Below, in pieces: positions 13,397 to 24,425 of a DNA stretch of 64,000 bases; positions within the stretch are counted from its first letter, which is position 1, and every line of letters starts with the position of its first letter. The translations under genes were made by a program, and so were the position numbers. The notes under the pieces are model-generated. The model did no database searches and was not told where the DNA came from. It was given only the letters and a program-made list of their open reading frames with translations. Source of the stretch: Anisakis pegreffii (taxonomy: Eukaryota > Nematoda > Chromadorea > Rhabditida > Anisakidae); assembly GCA_035041965.1 (NCBI GenBank), contig JAPYMA010001124.1:89872-153871 (forward strand). The letters run 5' to 3'.

Positions 13397-13841
13397 ACTA
13401 AATTCGGTTCATCGCCAATATGGAACATTACCTTGAAGAATTCAGTTCAACTCACATCTTAAAAGAACACTCATTTTCATTGTACATTCATGTTATAAAC
13501 TGAGTTTCTTCAGAACTTTTACGCTGCTTATTGTCGGTTGACTGTAATAATTTTATGACGAAATACATTTTCGTGCTCGTTTTTTTCCTGAAGTGATGAG
13601 CTTTGATAATCACTTTCATTCAAAAGAATTATTATCATCGACTTTGTGTTCTTACTTCTAATCGAACTAGATCTCATGTTTATGTTTCTTTCTTACGTCG
13701 GTTTTGTATCCTTTACTGTCCAATTGCGATTCAGATGAATGATTGGTAATATTGTTCTCAGTAAGATATATCGTTCTCCAAACAAACAGTGCCTGACATC
13801 ATTGCCAGCGTTTTTGTTGCTTGATTAGGAATTTGTTTGTA

Positions 13842-13847
13842 AATAAA
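13842..13847 (+). terminator. Candidate polyadenylation signal AATAAA for the LHPP gene
   Basis: The first AATAAA found downstream of the stop at 13396, implying a 3' UTR of about 460 nt. It is supported only by position and motif. Confidence 0.4.
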
Positions 13848-14439
13848 GATTCCCGGGAGATTCTTCAAAGAGATAAAATCATTATTATAATCATAGAGAT
13901 CAAAGAGATATAATCATAGTCATTAAGGTCTCCTCATGTTTACTTTTGCCAATTCGATCATTCCCAATTAGTTCATTGGTAACGAATCGTTTAGTACTGA
14001 ATATTTATTTCAACTGACATGTGCAGTTGCTGATTTGTTAGGACGTGATGCATTCTATTCATTCGTATATATAAACCAGGTATTAATTCTTTTATTGAAT
14101 GAAATCCTGGAGTAATAAATTTGTTATCATCAGATACATCGAAGAAAAACATTTCTGACAATTATGGCTTATCCTCCGTTCTAAATGAATCCAACGAAAC
14201 ATTCCATCAAAGTGATGGCTATTGAATGAGTAAAAATTCATCGGAGGGAAATCTGAACTATCGAAGGTTTTGGGATGCGACAGGCGCATTAAGACTAAAA
14301 TTCCCATTCTACTATTCAAGCATTTCACTCATTAACATCATAAGAAATGTTGTCGTATATCACGGAAGAAGCATTATACCGGTTCGAAAAACATTCATAA
14401 ACGATTGAAGAAGTAGAAATTGTAAAATATGAAATCAGA

Positions 14440-14766
14440 AATCGATGTCATCAAATTCAGAAACACTCGATCGTCCCACACCAAGCCAATCATCTTTTCT
14501 GTCGTACCAAAGAGCTCAATCAGTTCTCGCTCTCTATGACAGACAATGTCAGCCAATACATTGAGGTTCTCAGAAAATAGGAGAAAGAAGAGTGTTGCCA
14601 TGAACTAACCGCATTTACATACCCAAGCGGAAAAGCACCATCACAATGGCGTTCTATCATCACATAACAGCTGCACGAAACACTGATTCCCCGACACCCT
14701 CCATTACCCTCCCTTACACCCCCAAATTACCCAAAATGGGTAATTTCACCCCTATGAGAATTACTG
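14440..14766 (-). mobile_element. hAT-like MITE copy, reverse orientation, far end not delimited
   Basis: Read on the minus strand from 14766, this begins CAGTAATTCTCATAGGGG and matches the start of the element at 17168 through the block GTGAAATTACCCATTTTGGG. After about 190 bp not shared, it matches again over GATTGGCTTGGTGTGGGACG (near 14495-14475). The shared ends with internal length difference show that both are deletion derivatives of one family. The terminal inverted repeat at the lower-coordinate end was not found, so the left limit is approximate. It lies directly against the MITE fragment at 14767-14945. Confidence 0.65.
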
Positions 14767-14945
14767 GGCTAGCATGCACTCTGTTGGTATAAACTTATCT
14801 ACACTACAAACAGTCACTCTAGCGGATAAGTGATACAGAGTGGGCGTTGTGAGGGGTGCGAGGATATTTTAACAATTGTTATAGGGGAGAAGGACATTTC
14901 GAAATTTTCGAGGCGGTGAGTATCGGAAAAAGTTGAGAAGCACTG
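14767..14945 (-). mobile_element. hAT-like MITE fragment of the 21237 family, interrupted by the neighbouring MITE
   Basis: The minus strand from 14945 starts CAGTGCTTCTCAACTTTTTC, a typical hAT terminus. It then follows the element at 21237, sharing TCCTCGCACCCCTCA and CCACTCTGTATC-like blocks and ending at CTAGCC, where the other MITE starts. The abrupt switch at 14766/14767 suggests that the second MITE inserted into this one. The remainder of this copy was not recognised. Confidence 0.6.
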
Positions 14946-15341
14946 CGTTAAAGAGAACGTTGACATATCACATCCAAATAAACCAATCGCGACAGCACAA
15001 AAACATTGAAAAAGGCATCTTTATGACAAGAAGAATTTCTTCATGTAATCTTTATCATCTGTTTTCAAAAATATAAATTAATAATGGTTACACGGGGAAC
15101 GGGGAACGGGATACGTTTATTGATCGAGTTTGGGTGAAAATATCATTGAAATGAGATCGCATTCGCATCTTTCAATGCTCCATGAATATATAAACAAAAT
15201 AATGAAGAGAGCGATGATTGTCAAATAAAAAATTAGATGAGGATTAAGTGTCGTTCAAGTGGATAACACGAATGGTTGGGAATGAGAGCAATTAATTGAT
15301 TGTTGTTGAGAAGGTTAGTGAAGCACTCGATGAAATTCTTC

Positions 15342-18101
15342 TCATTCAACTGCTTTTTCTGGTTCCTCTTTTTCCTTTTTCTTACCTTAAAAGAACAATT
15401 CAATCATCATCATTTTTCGGAGCAACTAGAATGCTTCAGAGATTCAGCTAAGTTTGACTGCTGGATGAACTCTTAATATCATCATGCCATGCAACTCAGT
15501 ACTTCACAAAAAAAATTTTTTAGCATTACAAAACCAGCATCACAAACTTTAGACAGAATCATCAATTTGTTTGTGCACCACCTCAACATAAACCTAGCTA
15601 ATCCATCGCCGTACCGCACTCACATTACTGCCACTTATTCGAGTCAGCCGAATTTCAAGACGTCGTTTGCGGTTGCTGTTTTCTGTTTACAATATGAGAA
15701 TATGGCCACCAGCATGTTGATGCTAATCGCTCAAAAACTAACTCTTTGACTTCTTCTTTTTCTTTTTCTTTTTCCTTTTTTCTCCATCTTTTGATGCATG
15801 ACTTTTCTTGTGTTTCTTCTTTTTCTTTTTCTTCTTCTTACCCTCACCTCCTGATGCATTCACATCGCTTCCTGATGTGCCCCTACAAATTCAGGATGGA
15901 TTACCTCGCGACTTGTCTTCGCTTTTTACGTGGGCACACGCCAACCGATCCCCATGTTACTCTCAATGCTGCGCAGACCTCTTCAGGGTAACAAATTCAG
16001 GATATCACTCATTGATTTTATCACCTCGCTTGGGGAGCTGTTGTCGACTGTTGACTTCTAAATACGGAGGCTATTCACCGTATTAGCTGCAAGTTAGTAT
16101 GTGCAAATAATTTATGACCGTAAACTCTAGATATATTGAAGAAATGTTTCTGCATTATGTTCCTTGAACAGGTCCGAGAAAGAACATTACAAGCAAAACG
16201 TACGTTGATATTCCGCCATCTGTAGTGCTTCCTCTGAAAACGGTAAAGCTATATAATTTAAGTGAGGCATCAAATAATTATCGTATACATCGAAATCATA
16301 TGTTTCCTTATTGCTTCAAAAATATCAAAGTTTTCTTCAGTCAAGAAAGTTCGACTAAATATACAAAATTGGTTTGAGCGATTCAGAATGGAACGAAATG
16401 GAATGGTGTTCCTAAGACTTACTTTCCCTCATCACTGGAATCAGTTGTTGCTGACGCCCCTGTTGAATCAGCTGTTGCAGGCTGCAATTATGAATGCTTC
16501 AAATTTGCTTCAAATTGCGAAAAGCAGTGAGTGAAGGAAACGCTTGGTTGGTTAATCAGAAACACGAAGTGTCTTGAAATAATGCCACGTTTCCCAGCAT
16601 ACAATTCGCTTGTGCTTCGCACCTTTCAAATTGAGGTTGAAGATCAATGTCTACTCAAATACGTTAGAATAATTCTTCATAGGCAGATTAGGAGTGAAAA
16701 ACTGATGTTTCACAAACATAATATTAATCTCTACAAGGAAGTGCTTGAATCATTGGCTGCGATTTCATCGGTATGCTCTTCATTTTCCACGGATTGCCCA
16801 GCAAGCATGAAAGCAGTTGTCAGTGCATTCTCTGATCCGACTCTTTTCGTTTATCACAGTTTACACTTACGAAACACCTTCGAAACATTAACCTTGGCGA
16901 TTCCAAATTCATTCTCAGCATTATCAGGTGGTTTTGCAGTGGCAGTAGTTGCTGGAAGACCCGTCTGAGCTGCTGTCGGGACGTCAGTTGGTAACTGAAA
17001 AATTTCCATCGGTTTGCTTTGTAAACAAATAGTCAACAAACTTTAAATTCGTAAAAGTAATTTTCCAAATTTCAAATAATTTTTTAAAATCAATACAGTT
17101 ATTCCACTCAAATGTGCTCCACTTGCTGTATTTGATCAAACCGAAACCATTTGATCATCCGTTAGAACAGTGGTTCTCACATGGGGTGAAATTACCCATT
17201 TTGGGTAATTTGGAAGTGTGAGGGGGTAATGGAGGGGGTCGAGAAAGTAGTATCTCATAATTTGGTATAACAGAAAAGATCATTGGCTTGGTGTGGGACG
17301 ATCGAGTGTTTCTGAATTCATACATTATTATTATTTGGTTGCACTGAAAAGTTTTGGTTTTTCAATTACTGCATATAAAGGAATTTTTGGTTCGTAATTG
17401 AGTTTTTGTGAATGAAATAACAGCTCAGTCGCGTCATAGGCATCTGTTTTATGACAAATGTGTACCATATGATTATCTTACTTTGGGATTCTACAGCGAG
17501 AATTATTTCCCAAAGTTATAAATGAGATGACTGGTTGTTCGTTTTTGATTGCTAAGGTTCATATTGTCTCCGCAGTGGATTAAGTTCTGTTTCTTTCACG
17601 CCGCTGGGAAATTTCCGGACCGGTTTTGCATTTTTTCCTGACCTTATACGTAGAAATAGTAAGGTCTTGTATCAGTGGCCTGCCAGATCATCAAAATGGG
17701 CAATGGAGCACCTGAACATGAGAACCACTGCATTAGAAGAATGTGCAACATTTGCTGTAGCTTAAAGAGCACATTTTGAAGCCAACGACTAACCATTGCT
17801 GTGGCAACGTTTTGATCAGGTGCAGCGCCGTCATCGCTCTGCAAAAGAGCACAATTCTGAGTTTAAAGTAATTGCTTAAAATCGATGGCGCACTCAGCAA
17901 TAGCATTGTAGGTCATCAGCCTCAACGAACGAAATCGACAACTTCACTTCGGTTTATGATAATTAGCACGGGTATTGATGTTGGAAGAAAACAGTAGACT
18001 CCACCATAATAATCTGAACGAACCATGAAATAGGTTTTGTAAATATAGAGAGAAACACCGATTACGATCAACGCAATTAGCAGCGTCAGTATTTCAGCCA
18101 T
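15342..18101 (-). CDS. Small single-pass membrane protein with lysine-rich KEKE tail
   Basis: Six small exons join in phase: 18101-18024, 17838-17794, 16994-16893, 16481-16423, 15882-15743 and 15385-15342, giving about 155 residues. The ATG has an A at -3. Residues 4-25 (starting ILTLLIALIVIG) form one transmembrane helix at the extreme N-terminus. Residues 27-95 are a Pro/Ala/Thr/Ser linker. From about 110 the tail is almost pure Lys with Ser, His and a final Glu-rich piece (KKKEKEEPEKAVE). I do not recognise a named family. The plan of short N-terminus, one membrane span and long KEKE tail resembles triadin/junctin of sarcoplasmic reticulum, but sequence identity cannot be claimed because such tails converge. 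A nucleolar or ribosome-binding ER role is also possible. The gene is divergent from the BTB-BACK gene and carries a hAT MITE in intron 2. The final exon is the least certain: if intron 5 is retained, a stop follows two residues later. Confidence 0.68.
17168..17730 (+). mobile_element. Non-autonomous hAT element (MITE, 563 bp) with 8-bp target duplication
   Basis: The ends are CAGTGGTTCTCA and, reversed, CAGTGGTTCTCATG, the hAT terminal consensus. Flanks are CGTTAGAA (17160-17167) and CATTAGAA (17731-17738), an 8-bp target-site duplication with one mismatch, as hAT transposases make. No transposase is encoded. It sits in intron 2 of the lysine-rich membrane protein gene (between exons 17838-17794 and 16994-16893) and does not interrupt coding sequence. 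Confidence 0.85.
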
Positions 18102-18525
18102 CTTATCGAACCGGCCGCGCCGTATGGAATCAACTCTGTGCAATGAATATTTCAGCCGAAATTTCGTTTATATAGGCTTTTTTTCAAACCAAAATCAGCA
18201 TATTGCAAAGTGGAATATTCCAGTTCATTGATCGAAAAAATTATTGAAATTAAATTGTGTGAGTGATTACTTATGCAGATATGGGATTGTAAGAGAGAAG
18301 AACGATGAAACGTATATGGGACCCTGTATAAAGATTATTTTAAATCGAAGTGAAATTTTCTTAACTGAATTTCGATGACCTTGAACGATAAACGTGAATG
18401 TATAGCAGCATTCCACATTACCATGAATATCAATCGGAAATTCAAAATTTCGCATGAATAAAGTTCGCTGAAAATGATGCGAATGATGATTCTCAGTTGA
18501 AAGCGACATTTCAGGGCTGCCTGCA
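18102..18525. promoter_or_regulatory. Divergent promoter region
   Basis: 424 bp separate the start codons of the minus-strand KEKE gene and the plus-strand BTB-BACK gene, so regulatory DNA for both is likely here. No TATA box or known binding site is convincing. A minus-strand TTGCACAG about 33 nt upstream of the KEKE start could be a leader acceptor. Confidence 0.5.
18508..18514 (+). promoter_or_regulatory. Candidate spliced-leader acceptor of the BTB-BACK gene
   Basis: ATTTCAG ends 11 nt before the ATG at 18526, the usual place of a nematode trans-splice acceptor. It supports the chosen start codon. Confidence 0.45.
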
Positions 18526-21500
18526 ATGATACGTGGTCGAGCGCAGGATGCGACCAAGTCGTCGGGATTGCTTTCTCGTGGTCCTTCTCAGACTGCAACT
18601 TCCACAACGTCAGTAAAAGAAATTAAGTGGCGGATACCGGGACCCACTGAAAGCATTCATATTCAGGTTAAATATTACGTGCATTATGCTTCGAGCCATC
18701 ATCGAAAGTTGATGACCGCTGTTGACGATTAACGAATGACTGCTTGATGGAGTTGGTTGCAAATTTCAGGATAACATTCAGCGACACTTAAGTGGGGTTG
18801 GTCAGTTGCTGTCCAACAAATGTGACTATTTGCGTTTGGATATGATCTTGCGAATTGGACAAATCACCATACCTACAAATTGCTATGCGGCTATCGCTCA
18901 CTCACCTTTCCTTCATCGTCGATTTGACCAGGTAACTGACGTGTAACGATTGCAAACTCTCTTTGAACGTATACCTCATCTCAGGAAAACTTTATCAGTA
19001 TCTTCAATGAATTTATTCGAAATTGTTAGCAACTGTATGGAGATGATGGTGCGAAAATAATAACAAGAAGACATAAGTCGTAACGAACTGTATTTGCTAA
19101 CCAAGTAAATGAGTTACTCAAGAGAGAATATTTGCTAAGGATAGCAAATGAATGCGGCCGAATTCCTCTACTCGTGATTTAAATGCAGTTTGACATATAT
19201 GCTTAGATTGGTGGCGTTAGGCAACGGCAACCTACAGAGGTGGATCTTTCGCATCTGCAAAGTCGAAAGCTGACTGCGAAAGGAGTGCAGATCGTTGTCG
19301 ATTTTATTTCAACCGGACAAATGTCAGTTGAAGAAACCAACCTATCAGACGCGTTGATCGCAGCAAATCTACTCGAGGTATAATTGCAGTTGTTTTGAAA
19401 AATATAGATTGCCTATCAATAATCTACTTCGCTACAGAATAGCTATGATTTTTATGATTTTATGATTAGTTAGTCATGATTCAGGTAGAGTCACTGTTGA
19501 AATTACTCTGTGAGCAAGTAGCTACCCGAATGCGAGAACTTCCACAATCAGCATTCCAAATGCTCGAGGCAACAATACAGTCGCTGCCCAGGCATGTGAT
19601 TAATGCGTTAGAATCGTTCAGTTGATACTTTTTGATTATCGTAAATGCCTATGCTTAATCTTGTCGCTGTACAGATAAAATCCATAAGCTACTGAATACT
19701 AGTGTTTGTTCATGCAAAGCTGTTTGTCTTCAAGCGTCATAATTAGTAAAAAAAAAATCACGATAAATAGCTCCGAATTGGACTGTCAAGCACATACTAC
19801 TGAATTTCCATAATAAAAATACGATTTTCTGCTGCTTCGCTGCAGGCATTCGGAATATCGGAGTGCTGTTGTCGACAGTGCAGCACAATTGTTTTCAACA
19901 ATTCAAGGCGATCCATCGTTTCATAAGGTTAGAGATCCACTGGACAATATCGCAGTAGGGATGGTAACCGAACTAAACTTGATTCGATTGGATATCCGAA
20001 ATTTGACGGAATCTGCTTTCGTGTCTTCGAAATTTGAAAATAATTGAAAGCTAAAGGCTGAATGTTTTTGGTTCTGATTACTTTTCAAATTCGGTCAGAT
20101 CTCCAAAAAAAAGTTTATTTGATTACTATCACTGTGCTGTGTTACGATGAATTATATTCTTTTTGGTCATTTTGATGAACAATGAGTTGAGTATATGATG
20201 CATATTTTTTTTCATACTCTACAAACAAATGGAAAGTGATTTTGAAAGTATGAAAAATTCCGTGCTAAAGTTTAAGTCAGTTAAACGATTTCGATGAAAT
20301 TTATCTACTTTTTCACTTAGAAACAGTTTCGATCATTATGTAACTTCTTGTAGCAGCACTTCAATCACTTACTTTTCGCACGTTAACATAAAACTGTCAT
20401 ACATTTACCCGACTGTATATCAAAGGTTTAAGAAGCAAATATTCGGATGATATTAATAGAAACATGTTGTGAATATTGAAGTACTAATGCTGAAATCATT
20501 CAAAAACATTGTCATTGCAGCTATCGCCCGACACCATTCATGCACTTTTCTCATCACCGATGTTCAGTGTACAAGACGATTTCTATTTATTTACATGCCT
20601 TATCGAATGGTTCACAGCAAATCCACAGCATATACATGCAGCTCCATTCCTTATCAGTACAATTGAATTCGATAAAATCTCGACGGATGAGAAAGTTAGT
20701 GATAAATTTCTAGATGAATTGAAATGCTTTCGCATCGAGTTTATTTTATCGCTTAGTGAAACAGTCGATGCTCAGTGTTTGTGAACATCAGACTCGATAC
20801 CTGCATGTGAAATAGCAATGTCGAATAATGCTCTATGATTGATGGGTGGAGAATATGAAAGAAGCATTTCTTTTTGTGATGGTAAGCTTCGAATGATAAA
20901 TGCTTTTAAGAAATCCATTTTAGATAAAATGTCTGAAAATGGCTGAACAGATAGAAAGTCTACGTCCATTGATCGAATCTCGTTTAGCTGACAGCAGTTG
21001 GGAGGCATTTTTGGTAAGCAAATATTCGGATGATATTAATAGAAACATGTTGTGAATATTGATGAATGCGGAAGTAAACTAATGCTCAGATTATTCAATA
21101 TTCGTAACCATTTTCAGTCAACATAAATATTCCCAAAGAATTTTACTTATTGCTGCAAAACCACGAAATGTGTTCGTGATATTATTGCGACTCTTCTTCC
21201 CGGTTCACACTGTTTCAGTGCTATCATCCACTAGAACAGTGGTTCACAACCTCTGTCCCTCTGCTCACCCGCACCCCCTAAAACAACAGCTGAAATGTCC
21301 TCGCACCCCTCATAACATCCACTCTGTATCTCACATCCACTACAGTGAGTGTCTGTAGTGTAGAGAAGCATATGCATTGGAGTAGGTTCTAGCCTTTTCG
21401 AAAATATTTATATGCACGTTAAAGTCCATCATCGCCTGCCTTAAACACATGTAAGCATTGAACTCCGTGCGCACCTTATCTAATGCGCAAAAATAGAGAC

Positions 21501-21835
21501 CTTAACTCGCAACCCCTAGAATAACATCTGGCGCCCTCGGTTGGAAAACCCTGCACTAGAACATAATAAAGAGTTTTTGGTGGATGGTCGGCAATGTGTC
21601 AGGAGTCTCGAATTGCTTAATACAATATGAACCATAGAAGAAGCACGAGGAAATATTCGGATCGTTGTCTTGAAGTTGTCTGTAGTTGAAGGATAGAAAG
21701 AACTGATAATTATTTTTTATCTGTAAAGAACTGATAAGAAAAATATTTTTTCAGCAAAGCGAGCGACTTGTGCTCATTTCGGATTCTAAACTACCTCACT
21801 CAACCAGCAGCACTTCATCGTTACCTCGATTATAG
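18526..21835 (+). CDS. BTB/POZ-BACK domain protein
   Basis: Eight exons join in phase: 18526-18666, 18770-18931, 19207-19377, 19485-19591, 19846-19927, 20521-20694, 20924-21013 and 21755-21835, giving about 335 residues. Residues 70-165 read as a divergent BTB domain: ILRIGQITIPTNCYAAIAHS (the 'kept outside until contact' strand and helix), then VVDFISTGQMSVEETNLSDALIAANLLEV in two parts, the classical [YF]-x-x-x-G-x-x-x-x-x-x-x-N-x-x-[DE]-x-L-x-A-A-x-x-L pattern. Residues about 220-295 form a BACK domain (LSPDTIHALFSS, then a W-ending helix FTCLIEWF). There are no kelch repeats and the tail is short and Ser-rich. BTB-BACK proteins usually dimerise and act as substrate adaptors for cullin-3 ubiquitin ligases. 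The SpyF-type loop is SPFLHRRF here. Intron 4 appears to be GC-AG. Without that splice the frame stops after about ten more residues. Confidence 0.83.
20433..21062 (+). repeat. Pair of near-identical about 47-bp direct repeats in BTB-BACK introns
   Basis: AAGCAAATATTCGGATGATA begins both copies, at about 20433 and 21016, and identity continues to TTGTGAATATTGA about 46 bp on. Weaker similarity follows (CTAATGCT). The copies lie in the introns before exon 20521-20694 and after exon 20924-21013. The second starts within the donor site GTAAGC of the latter. Confidence 0.8.
21237..21553 (+). mobile_element. Non-autonomous hAT element (MITE, 317 bp) with perfect 8-bp target duplication
   Basis: The left end is CAGTGGTTCACAACC. 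The right end, reversed, is CAGGGTTTTCCAACC. Both flanks are CACTAGAA (21229-21236 and 21554-21561), a perfect 8-bp target-site duplication as left by hAT transposases. There is no coding capacity. The element lies in the last intron of the BTB-BACK gene and is related to the fragment at 14767-14945. Confidence 0.9.
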
Positions 21836-23285
21836 CTTAATTTTTGTACGGCTGTTCTTCACCGAAACACTTTTAGTTGTGTTTATTATTGCGTTCGTGC
21901 ATTGCTGTGAATGATACCAAGTGAAATGCATTCATTGCATGTTTTTATTCTCATTGTTAGGTTTACTTATTGTCGCTGAGTTTCGTTTATGGATGCGTTA
22001 TTGTACGCAAATCGTCTCAAATCTGCTTAATTGCATCAGTGGTCCTCTTTAAGGAATTCTTTTACTTTGTGCTCTTCCAGAAACGGTAATGGTGATATTA
22101 GGATTATGAACGAAGTCATAGGATGTTGCTGCTATAATCATTTTGTGCACTCAACGTTTCCATACCTCGTATCACCTGACTTTCATTTTTTGTCACACTG
22201 ACAAAGCAACTACGATTATGTTATCTTCAGTATCAGATCAATTTGTGAGTACAAATGAACAAACATTTTCATTTTATTTTTTTTCACTGCGTTCAGGACG
22301 CAAATTTTTTTCGAACTCTTTAACCCACCGCTAAAATTCATCTTCAGTTGAAACACCACATTCGAATATTCTACGCAAACTATTTCCATGAATTAAGTGC
22401 TGTAATGTTTAGAGAATGTTTTGAATGTTTCAGTAAAAAGTGAAGTTGCTCAGTGAAGTGTATTTGTTTGACTCAACATGACCTCGTCTAACGTTTTGTT
22501 GTGTAGATTGATTTTGTCGTCGATAATCAAACAAAAAGAAATGCAGAAGGAAGGATGAAAAGATTCTTTGATGGATTTTGTTTCGCTCATCGATCAAATT
22601 CTATTGATACAAGTGCAAATGTAACCATATCGATGTGTAAAAAACAGTGTTTTGTATTTTTTCGAATGATTATCTATTTACAAAATGAATCCGATTTATT
22701 GATTCAAGGACAATCAACCGTTCTTGAGCAAACAACACTTTTACTTCTATCGAAAACACCTATCGTAACAATTCAGTTCAGTTTTTCGATAATTTTTTAT
22801 CTTTAAGAAGTTTGTTTGACATTCAGTTCTCTTCACTTCGTGCTATATTTCGAAAAGTTTTAAAGATTTTCAAAGTAACGTTGATTTCAAAGTAACGTTG
22901 ATGTGAGCAATGAAGCAATTTAGTTCTTTGATAGTGAAGAAAGATTTCTTACGTACTCACAATCAAACTATAAAAAGAGCCCAGATAAATAGCCATTGAA
23001 TTCATTGACTGCACACGTGCGTTCTCCTTTTGTGTGTAGCGCTTTTTTGTTCGATAAAAGAGGGCATGAGCCAATGCGTAGCACTGAATGCATTCTAAAT
23101 CTGGAAATCAGAATGATTGACTGAATGTAAAGAAAAGCGTGCTGCGAAATTGGTTTCATTAGTAGATGTAGAGCAACAATGAGGTCAGTGTTAATTCTTC
23201 GATTAGGACATATGAACGCAATTAATTGGCCTTTTGACTATTTGAAAACACTTTAGTTTAACTCAATTGTGTATTGATTTTGCAG

Positions 23286-23427
23286 TAATGAGAATGCTTT
23301 CGGGATGCGATTGATTTTTAGTGCAGAGTTATTTGCGGAACTCGACGTGAATGTTCATGGGAAAGTGATGCACTTTGGCGACGGCGTGAAGAGCCGAACG
23401 ATTGCAGTCTTCACTGGTCTCGGATGA
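23286..23427 (+). CDS. Orphan terminal-exon-like frame
   Basis: A TTTTGCAG acceptor at 23278-23285 opens a 47-residue frame (needing phase 2 from an upstream exon) that ends at TGA 23425. The peptide (for example LFAELDVNVHGKVMHFGDG near the middle) looks like folded protein, and the GC content rises across it. No partner exon was found, and the phase does not fit the BTB-BACK exon ending at 21013. I do not recognise a family. Confidence 0.3.
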
Positions 23428-24425
23428 TATTAACTTTTATTTGAATGCAATAAATTCAGTCATCATTTGTCCTATGTTGTTCTTCTTATTAACAGTTATT
23501 TGAATGCAGTCAACACATCATTGTTTGCGCTTCAGAAATTTTATTTTCGGTTTCACAAAATATGAGTGGATTTTCCTCGTAGGTTTCGTGACTGTTTTCC
23601 TCGGTTTTTCTTAGACCTTGAAATTTTGAAGGTCTCAAGGTATCAAATCTGTACCAAGCGATAAGCAACAGACAATGAATGAATGCACTCATTGAAACGC
23701 TTGATTGTTGGAGTGATTGAAGGAGAATGTTTTTGTGACAATTTATGAGCTTGACGAGTGTTTTTGAGAGTTGATTAAGATTTATATCAGTGATTGAAGG
23801 CGGCAAATTCATTTTTGAATCGCTTTAAAACAGCGTCAATTTCCATATCATTCTCATTTTATTCACAACTGCTCAACAGTTGAATGAACGCTTCCGTTGT
23901 TCACTCGTCTTCAAATCACAATTGCAATTTCTGAGTATTACGCTTTTTTGAAGGTTTCCAAGGTTACATTCAACCGTAACGTTGCTTCACACGGTTGCTT
24001 CAAACTTACCATTGTTGTGATCATGCGTTATAGTGCTACTTCTTTGCTGTTTCGTTTATGAATTCGCAAATACTTTTGTAATTCCATCAAAATCTGGTTT
24101 GAGTGAGGTTGAAGTTGAAAGTGAAAACGTTTGCGCCACTGCTTTTTCACAGCTACGGACGAATTGAATGACAATTTCAATCCTATTAGAAAACCTTACT
24201 TGCTCATATTTATTCAGTTTTGTACGCGTGTTCGTTTGCGTACTACCGGCTTAGCCATACGCACTCGAACAGAGGGATTCATGCGTTTCAATGATGATGA
24301 ACGCTGAACAACATTGGAAACTCAATGAAGCGAGTTTTTAGTGAGTCGTCGAATCGATTGTAATGCTAGTAGCAGCAAGGAAGAGAAAGAGAAGGAACAA
24401 GTGAGAGTCAGTCGATTGCACTCGC

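Noticed and set aside
15746..16086. Plus-strand Phe/Ser-rich frames over the lysine repeats
   Set aside because: Shadow of the minus-strand AAG/AAA-rich exon of the KEKE protein.
18102..18143. Upstream in-frame extension of the KEKE protein with basic residues
   Set aside because: The only upstream start at 18143 is TTG, so the ATG at 18101 was used.
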